Source: Orientallactaga sibirica
Lineage: Eukaryota; Chordata; Mammalia; Rodentia; Dipodidae
Direction of reading: 5' to 3'
NCBI GenBank assembly: GCA_036365145.1
Contig: JAEOAD010002232.1
Span: 2,301,001 to 2,365,000, forward strand
Length of the DNA: 64,000 nucleotides
The translations under genes and the position numbers were made by a program. Shown one piece after another: positions 57,034 through 64,000 of this stretch. The notes under the pieces are model-generated. The model was given only the letters and a program-made list of their open reading frames with translations. It was not told the DNA's origin and did not search any database. Each line of letters starts with the position of its first letter. The first letter of the stretch is position 1.

Positions 57034-57747
57034 TCCCTGTAAGTATGAAGGACATGGCACTAAATAGACCATGGTAAGGATATGAGCTGCAACAAGATGG
57101 CAGAGTGTCACATTACGTGACCTCAGCTGGGATTCTGTGTGACGTGTATTCACATTATTCATGTCTCTGTGTATGTCACACGTCAATGAAGGACTGCACA
57201 AATATCACAGGTATTGATTTTCAGGTTACAAATAGTTTTAGCAAGCAGGCAAATCTGCAATATGGAATCCATGCATCGCCTGTACTTCGGAAAGGGCCGA
57301 GCAACTGACATGGATGAGCTGACGGACAAATGCGGGACTAGAACTCATTAATTCCTCACTGGTTCCTGGTGGGCAAGACCAGGATGACCTTGTCACTTGC
57401 AGAATGAGGAATCCCATGACGCACGAAGGGATTCTGAGGTGCTCAGGGGAACGGCCAGCTTCAGTGACTTGTGATACGAGGTTTATGAGCCAAGGCACGA
57501 AAAGCAGGATGGATGCTGGATTGAGAGAAGGGCCCATCCATAACCATGAGTGGGGAGGGGATGTGAGGAGGGTGCCGGGGAGTCAGGCTTAAACTAGTAA
57601 TGACAACTCTAAAACTGTCATTTTGCATTTCGAGACGGGAGGGGGAAGCATGAGAGAGATGACGGGCTGGGTGACGTAACGTTAGGGTTGGATAAAAGAA
57701 AGAGATCTGTCAAACTCCAAGTTTGCCTTCCATGAGAGAACAAGCAT
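57032..57747. other. Unique sequence
   Basis: No family or exon recognised. Confidence 0.4.
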
Positions 57748-57868
57748 TCCAGGTCAGCCTGGGCTAGAGCAAAACCCTAACTTGAAAAACAAAACAAAAC
57801 AAAACAAAACAAAACAACAAAAGTAAAATAAATAAACAAATAAATTGAAAATAAATAAAATAAAATAT
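57748..57868 (+). repeat. 3' end of a B1 SINE with a long A-rich tail
   Basis: CATTCCAGGTCAGCCTGGGC, then (AAAAC)n and AATAAATAAA runs. The 5' two thirds are missing. Confidence 0.88.
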
Positions 57869-58373
57869 TTTGGGGGGGTATGTCCATGAGGGTGGTCCCT
57901 GGGCAGATTCACACTTGTGACTGTACTCAGTAAAGAAGCCCCATGAAGATTGCTGTCCAGGTCCCAAGTAGAACGACAAAAAACAAAACGAAACAGAGAG
58001 AGAGAGAGGAAGGCTGAGTTGGCCACCTTCTTCTTGCGTGGGACATTCATGTTGTCCTGGTTCTCGGCTTTTGGACTCATGCTGAATAACACAGTTGGCT
58101 CCCAGCGGTGGTGCTCACGGCACATGGCAGACTAGGTGGTGGCTTGGCACCATGATCTCAGGACTCAATTCCCATAGGAAACCAATCCCTCTCCTCCCAC
58201 CTGCCCTCCATTCCCTCTCTGGTTAAGAGTCTAGCATGTGTAGATAGGCCCAAGTTTCAAAAATTAAATATAGACATCATCTTTCTCACGAGAGTCACAA
58301 ACAGATGGTTTGGGAGAACAAATAGGGTGCACTAATTGCTAGCACAGGTTCACAGACCAACTCTGCTTCTGTT
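57869..58373. other. Unique sequence
   Basis: Nothing recognised. Confidence 0.4.
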
Positions 58374-58392
58374 TTTTTAAAATATTTTATTT

Positions 58393-58431
<39 letters not shown>

Positions 58432-58618
58432 TTTGAGAGAGAGAGAGAGAAAGAGAGAGAGAGGGAATGGACACGCTAGGGCCTCCAGCCTCTGTAAATG
58501 AACTCCAAATGCATGCACCACCTCACATGCACTTAGCTTACACGGGTCCTATGGAATCGAACCTGGGTCCTCTGGCTTTGTAGGCAAGTGCCTTAACTGC
58601 TAAGCTATCTCTCCAGCC
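58374..58618 (-). repeat. B2-like SINE with expanded (TTTA)n
   Basis: (TTTA)n at 58388-58434, (GA)n, CTATCTCTCCAGCCC. Confidence 0.95.
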
Positions 58619-58750
58619 CTGCTTCTGTTTTTGAAAGGGTCACTCACCTGGTATTTTCAGAAACATGCAAACAAGACTCAAGGGTATCACAAGGTTTAAT
58701 CATTCCACTCTTGGACCTACTCTGTTCATCGAAAAGAAAAAAAAATTAAA

Positions 58751-58856
58751 GCTGAATCTGGTAATACATGCCTGTAATCCTGGTGTTAGGGAGGCTGAGG
58801 CAGGAGCTCAAGGCAAGTTTGGTCTACAAGTTCCTATCTCAAAAATAAGAAAAATA
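58751..58856 (+). repeat. Old B1-like SINE
   Basis: TACATGCCTGTAATCCTGGT, GGAGGCTGAGGCAGGAGC. Internally shortened. Confidence 0.75.
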
Positions 58857-58857
58857 G

Positions 58858-59068
58858 GAGACTGGAGAGATGGTTTAGTAGTTAAGGCATTTGCCTACAA
58901 AGCCAAAATATCGTGGTTCGATTCTCCAGGACCCATGTAAGCCAGATGAACAAGGGGGTGCATGCATATGGAGTTCGTTTGCAGTGGCTGGAGGCCCTGG
59001 CGTGCCCACTCTCTCCCTCTCTCTCTTGCTTCTTTCTCTCTCAAATAAATAAATAAAATATATTAAAA
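58858..59068 (+). repeat. B2-like SINE
   Basis: GGAGACTGGAGAGATGGTTT start, GGTTCGATTCTCCAGG, AAATAAATAAA tail. Confidence 0.94.
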
Positions 59069-59079
59069 ATAGGAAAAAT

Positions 59080-59180
59080 ATTGAGATATAATTCATAAAT
59101 TCAATCCTCTAAAGCACAGAACCAGTGATTTTGATACATTTGTAAAGTGACACACCTATACCACAAGTTTAGATGTCCTA
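59080..59180 (+). repeat. Ancient L1-like fragment
   Basis: ATTGAGATATAATTCATAAA then AGTGACACACCTATACCAC resembles an old L1 3' region. Confidence 0.4.
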
Positions 59181-59199
59181 TTTTTTTTTAATGTTTTTA

Positions 59200-59340
59200 T
59201 TGATGGGGTGTTTGGGCAAATGCCTTTAATCCCTGCACTCAGAAGGCAGAGGTAGGAGGATTGCTACATAGTGAAACTACATAGTGAATTCCAGGTCAGC
59301 CTGGGCTAGAGCAAGATCTTACCTCAACCCCCACCCCCCA
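59200..59340 (+). repeat. B1 SINE
   Basis: ATGGGGTGTTTGGGCAAATG start, TTTAATCCCTGCACTCAG, CAGCCTGGGCTAGAGCAAG. The tail is CCCCACCCCCCA rather than A-rich. Confidence 0.88.
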
Positions 59341-59371
59341 CAAAAAAAAATTATTTACAAAAAGAAAAACG

Positions 59372-59402
<31 letters not shown>

Positions 59403-59557
59403 ATGGGTACACCAGGGCCTCCTACCACTGCAAACAGATTCCAGGTACATGAGTCACTTTGAGCATCTGGCTTTATGTGGGTACTGGAGAATTGAACCCA
59501 GGCCATCAGGCTTTGCAAACAAGTGCCTTTAACCACTGAGCCATCTCTCCAGGCCCC
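59341..59557 (-). repeat. B2-like SINE
   Basis: ACAAAAAGAAAAACGGAAAG and (GA)n at the left, CATCTCTCCAGGCC at the right. Confidence 0.9.
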
Positions 59558-60526
59558 TCCTATTTGTTTTTATCAGTGACCTAAACATTACAAAGAGCTT
59601 CCCAAATCAACTCTGATGGCTGACAGTCGGGGTCTGCATGCATACACAGAGGAAGAGAGACAGAGCGACACGAGTCTTAACTGGTTCTACAATTAGAGAC
59701 ATAAAGCCACAGTCTGGTCACTTGTAGGACAGAGGCTGTGACCACCCTGCAGCATCAGCACGTGGCCTAACTCTGCACCCCAGGGGGGTGGCTTGCTCTC
59801 CTGCCTCTCACACAACAGAGCCATCTGACACCAGCCTGGATGGCCAAGGTATTCTTTTCTTCTTCCTGTCCATCTGCTTTGTACAGGGAGTACATTAACC
59901 ATTCTGAGACCTCACTTAATGAAGCAAATTAATTTGGAGAAGGGCTCTTCTGTCTGTGGCTGCACAGGCCAGCAGTGTGCAATGGACCACTAATGCCTCC
60001 ATTAACCTCCGTACTCTAGTTGCTAAGAGGCTGGGCTTTGGAGCCTGTGGGGTCTTCTGAGACTCTTGACAGCCTGGCCAGGGGATCTCTGGATCTTCAG
60101 AGCCACCAGGTTCTGGCTTCTCCCTCCTAATCAGCACAGTGGGGCTGGTGAGGCCTCCCCCACCCAAGTATATCTGTTTCTAGATAGCTGTGGACAGTAG
60201 CTCCTGGGGAGCCTGGGATCCTTGGTTTCACTCTCCCATCTCCCTTTCTGATTCTTTTGGAGTCTTGCTTATGGTTTAATTACCATTGCCTCCAGGAAGC
60301 ATTCCAGAACCCCTCACCCTTATGATGTCTCCTTTCTCTGAACCACCTCCATTTTAATTCAGATGCTCTGCAAACACTCACAATATTCCAGTTAATTCTG
60401 CAGAGAGAATGCCATTGTGCAAGCTCCATCTCAGACCCTTGAGAACAAAGGCCACACCTTGCACACTTGACACTTGTGCTCCGGTGTTCTCCAGGCCACA
60501 GGACACACCACTGTCGATCATTTTTC
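59558..60526. other. Mostly unique sequence with a possible L2 fragment
   Basis: 60260-60500 (TGCCTCCAGGAAGCATTCCA onward) resembles L2. Otherwise nothing recognised. Confidence 0.4.
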
Positions 60527-60692
60527 TTTCTTTTTTTTTTTTTTTTTAGATTTTTCAAGGTAGGGTTTCACTCTAGTCCAGGCTGACCTGGAATTCACTA
60601 TGTAGTCTCAGGGTGGCCTCGAACTCATGGTGATCCTCCTACCTCTGCCTCCCAAGTGCTGGGATTAAAGGTGTGTGCCACCACATCTTGCT
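60527..60692 (-). repeat. B1 SINE
   Basis: Poly-T, TTTTTCAAGGTAGGGTTTCA to GTGCCACCACATCTTGC. Confidence 0.95.
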
Positions 60693-60705
60693 ATGTCAAT
60701 CCTAT

Positions 60706-60917
60706 TTTTAAAGTTTTTATTTACTTATTTATGACAGAGAGAGAAAGAATGAGGGAAAGAGAATGGGTGTACCATAACTTCTTGCCGCTGCAGACGAATT
60801 CCAGAGACATGTACCATTTTGTGCATTTAGCTTTACATGGGTACTGAGGAATAGAACCCTGGGCCAGCAGGCTTTGCAAGCAAGTGCCTTTATCCCTGAA
60901 CCATCTCCCCAACCTCT
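60706..60917 (-). repeat. B2-like SINE
   Basis: TTTTTAAAGTTTTTATTTAC at the left, CCATCTCCCCAACC at the right. Confidence 0.9.
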
Positions 60918-61597
60918 CAGTTAATCCTGACGGGGGCTTCAACAGTTCACTGTGGGGCGCTTATATACACTGCCTCTTCAAGAACACGTTTTGCTCCCCC
61001 AGCAGCCCCTGTGGAAATGGCTCTGGCTGAAGAAAGCTGCCCAGCCTGAGAACATGTCCCTTTCAAGGTACAAGGTATATAAAGCCCTGCTCAGTCACTC
61101 CATCTTGGGTCAACTCTCAAAAGTCTTCCTAAATACTCTTTGTAGGGTTATAACACCTCACCAAGACTGCCCTGCAGTCTCTGCCGGATCCTGATGCCTC
61201 CCACCCCTTCACGCCACTAAAGTAAACAGAGGTCACGAGACGAGACGGAACTTCTGCTCCCTCCTGAATGTGCCTGGATTCTGGGGGCAGAGAGTTTGGG
61301 GCAGAGGCAAACCCAGCATACCCCCTCCAAGCAAGTGCAGGAATCTGGGTGGGGCTTGAACGTCAGAAGCCATGCTGTCCTTGGGGAATCTGTGGAATAC
61401 TCATTCATTTATCACATTTGTATCACAAAACGGGTAATTTTGTTGGAAATCTGTCTTTCGTTAGCTTCCAGAAAATAAACAAGTGATTATTAGCTGTTCA
61501 AATTTTGAGAATATCCTTAAGGAGAAAACCTTAGAACTGTCCATGTACTTAATTTTTTTTTTCTTGCATAATGAGGAAATGACATCTACACCTCTGG
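60918..61597. other. Unique sequence
   Basis: No supported feature. Confidence 0.4.
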
Positions 61598-61672
61598 TTT
61601 TTTTTTATTTTATTTTATTTTATTTTATTTTATTTTATTTTATTTTATTTTTTTTTTTTTTTTTTTTTTTTT
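61598..61672 (+). repeat. (TTTTA)n and poly-T tract
   Basis: About nine TTTTA units, then about 30 T. Tail of the adjacent minus B1. Confidence 0.96.
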
Positions 61673-61781
61673 GGTTTTGGAATTCACTCTGTAATCTCAG
61701 GGTGGCCTTGAACTCATGGTGATCCTCCTACCTCTGCCTCCTGAGTGCTGGGATTAAAGGCATGTGCCACCAGCCTGGCTC
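61673..61781 (-). repeat. B1 SINE, internally deleted
   Basis: GGTTTTGGAATTCACTCTGT to GTGCCACCAGCCTGGC. It lacks the segment between the tail and GGAATTCACT. Confidence 0.92.
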
Positions 61782-62024
61782 ACAACTCCGTTTTAATCAC
61801 AACTCCTTGTAAACAGCGTGTGGGAAGGGGAAGGCTGCTGTGAAGGGGCTCCCCTGCCTACCATCCTGGTCTTGGGGCAAGCTTTCAAAGGTGATCCAGG
61901 AATGGGAACGGTTGATGCGGTGTGTGGCTGCCTCAGGGAGTGTGGGACAAGGGTTGTGGGGTTCCCAAACAAGCCCAGCATGCCAATGAAGCCATGCGTT
62001 AAAGACCCAGCATTTCCATGTGAC

Positions 62025-62310
62025 GTAGCTACTCTTCTCACACTGTGACAAAATAGCTGACAGAAAGAAGTCACGGGAAGAGAGGTCTGTTTTGGCTCAT
62101 GGTTTCAGAGGGCGTATATAGTTCCTTGTGGCAGAGGAGGCATGGCACCAGTAGTGGCTCCATCTGTGGTGGTGGGAGAGCATGGCAGCTGGTCACATGG
62201 GGCAGGTGGGAAGTAACTCCCCCACGCCCCATAGCCCCTATTTCCATGGCCTGAGCCTGCTGCTGCATGATTTAGCTCGCTAACACTATCAAAGTGAGCC
62301 AGGAGAGAGG
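62025..62310 (+). repeat. Rodent medium-reiteration element fragment (RMER1-like)
   Basis: CACTGTGACAAAATAGCTGA, GTCTGTTTTGGCTCATGG and GCAGCTGGTCACATGGGG follow the same pattern as the element at 19960-20600. Confidence 0.45.
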
Positions 62311-62766
62311 GAAGCCTCTTCCAAGAGCCAGCTGGGACTGGGGCATGAGGCATGAAGACAGGACACTGAGTCCCCATTTGAGCATGCCTGACTGGCTATG
62401 GGGCATCACACAGTTCCAGGGACAACTATATGCCACAGAGCCCGAGTCTCTTAGATCCTAGCTCTGGCCACTCTCCAGGAAGATAGAAGGCCAAATACTC
62501 TGGCAGCATTCCAAGGCGAGCCACAGGAACACCCGAGGGATCCAGCTAGCCACTCTCCTTCATGTGACCAAGGACAAGATAGAGGTTCTCTACAGATGGT
62601 GCTGTACCCCTCAACCATGATACCCGAGTCCGGTCACCTCTCTCTGGCACTTGGTGTGCTCAGGAAAGGCAAGTCCTTCTCAGGGTGGTTTAAGGTCCAC
62701 ATGCTAGCAAGGTTAGCCGGCTGTGCAGAAGTGTCAACTAACCAGGTCAAATATCAATATATGGGG
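62311..62766. other. Unique sequence
   Basis: Nothing recognised. Confidence 0.4.
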
Positions 62767-63260
62767 TGGGGGAGGGGCTCAGGAGCTGGCTCCGCGGGGA
62801 AGGGGTTCGCTGTGCAAGCACGAGGACCTCTGTTGGCATTCACCCATAAAATTTGAGGCGTGGCAGCATGCAGCTGGAGGTAGAGACAGGAGGGGTCGCA
62901 GAGCTTGCTGGCTAGTTTGTCTAGCCCAGTCAGTGAGCTCTGGATTAGGTGAAAGACTGTCTCAAAAAGTAAGGCGAAGAGTGATCAAGGAGCTGGAGAG
63001 ATGGCTCAGAGGTTAAGGTGCTTGCCTGTAAAACCTAACGACCTGGGTTTGATTCTCCAGTACCCACATAAAGCCAAAGGCACAAAGTGGCGCATGCGTC
63101 TGGAGTTTGTTTGAAGTGACTAGAGGCCCTGGTATGCCCATTCCCTCTCTACCTCTGTCTCTTTCTCTGCTGGTAAATACTTAAATAATCATAAAAAAGA
63201 GTGATCAAGTAAGATATCTGACTTTGACTTCTGGGTCCACATGCATGCACACATGTATGT
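62767..63260 (+). repeat. B4 SINE split by a B2-like insertion
   Basis: GGGGCTCAGGAGCTGGCTCC, AGGCGTGGCAGCATGCAGC and GACTGTCTCAAAAAGTAAGG, then after the insertion TCTGACTTTGACTTCTGGGT and CACATGCATGCACACATG. Confidence 0.82.
62990..63196 (+). repeat. B2-like SINE inserted in B4
   Basis: GAGCTGGAGAGATGGCTCAG start, tail AATACTTAAATAATCATAAAA. Perfect 13-bp target duplication AAGAGTGATCAAG at 62977-62989 and 63197-63209. Confidence 0.95.
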
Positions 63261-63376
63261 ACATGTACCTATACTCAAACACATACAGACATACATACAT
63301 GTATACCATATACATATACACATGCAGAAAACTCACGCATATACATATAAACACACACGCACGCACGCACGCACAC
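63261..63376 (+). repeat. Degenerate (AC/ATAC)n repeat
   Basis: CATACATACATG-type runs ending in (GCAC)n. Grown from the B4 tail. Confidence 0.9.
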
Positions 63377-64000
63377 GAATAAAGGTTTGGTGCCCAGCAA
63401 GGCTGCTACTGAGGTTTATCCAGTGGGTGGGCTGCACTGGCCTATGAACATCCCAGAGCCTCTTTGAATGTCAGACTCACGGAAGTTCCCAACGAGGATT
63501 CAGGAGTCCCCTGCTTTTAGATATGAAGCCTTTACATGGTTGCTTGCTCTCCCCTGAAAGTCTCCACTGCCTGGGGACTCTACAGGTCCCTCCTGGGGCT
63601 ATGATTCTGGATAGGATGGAGGGTCAGCTGCCTTGAATGTGCACATGTAGGCTCAGTGTGAGTCTGTCAGCCTGAACTGCGGTCTGACCCGATGGTCAAG
63701 AGCTCCCTCGTCAACATCATCACTGACCCCACGGAAAGCCTTCTTCTTTCATTTCAGCCGGCCTCCTCTAGCTGGGGTCTCTGAACACAGAGGCAGCTGC
63801 CACTCAATCCCATTTCACCACCTGGGTAGTCTCTCCTCTTCCCCAGCCCGTCTCCAGCTCTTCTCACAGGACATACTTTCTGTCCCTTTAATCATCTTGA
63901 TTGCTTCTCTTTGGACACTGGCCCAGCGCACATCCTTTGTGAGGCGTGCTGACCTCCCCGGGGCATTTGCTGCCATGAGCGTGGTGTGGCATGCACGTTC
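63377..64000. other. Unique sequence to the window end
   Basis: No gene or repeat recognised. Confidence 0.4.

Overview
This window is mammalian nuclear DNA from a rodent, most likely a jerboa (Dipodidae, Jaculus-like). Three things support this. B1 SINEs (7SL-derived) carry the 'TTTAATCCCAGCACT...GACTACATAGTGAATTCCAGGTCAGCCTGG' signature. A tRNA-derived B2-like SINE starting GGGCTGGAGAGATGGCTTAG and ending in (CTCT)n(AAATA)n is very abundant, in the form I associate with jerboa genomes. ID, B4 and MaLR elements are also present. The species call is from memory of repeat families and was not searched.

The only gene I can support is CTIF (CBP80/20-dependent translation initiation factor), on the minus strand. 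Two coding exons are clear. A 300-bp, phase-0 exon at 8897-9196 encodes the start of the MIF4G domain. A 484-bp exon at 11356-11839 encodes the basic, Gly/His/Pro-rich middle region and ends ...RRRLKEK. They are separated by a 2.16-kb intron and have canonical AG/GT borders. About 8.9 kb on the left would be the downstream intron and the remainder on the right the upstream intron. I found no other CTIF exon and no other gene.

The most notable structure is a direct tandem duplication of about 4.2 kb (9800-14002 and 14003-18208). It contains a second copy of the 484-bp exon. Copy 2 (15558-16040) has lost one A and is frameshifted to a TGA inside the exon. The copies differ mainly by one-base homopolymer indels, so an assembly (haplotig or long-read error) artefact is as likely as a real recent duplication.

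The rest is intron-like sequence full of repeats. There are about 45 B1/B2-like SINEs on both strands, some nested inside each other's T-rich tails (33.4-34.65 kb and 55.8-56.5 kb). There are ID and B4 SINEs, ancient MIR, MER5, L1M-like and MLT1-like fragments, and a 5S rRNA-derived retrosequence (9421-9511, minus). A young MaLR (ERVL-class) element with three LTRs and an intact 5-bp target duplication lies at 42138-45542. Many microsatellites occur, including a polypyrimidine block of about 340 bp at 29.5-29.9 kb. No CRISPR, operon, bacterial or viral gene system is present. The unusual content is structural (duplication, recombinant retroelement, nested SINEs) rather than a new coding system.
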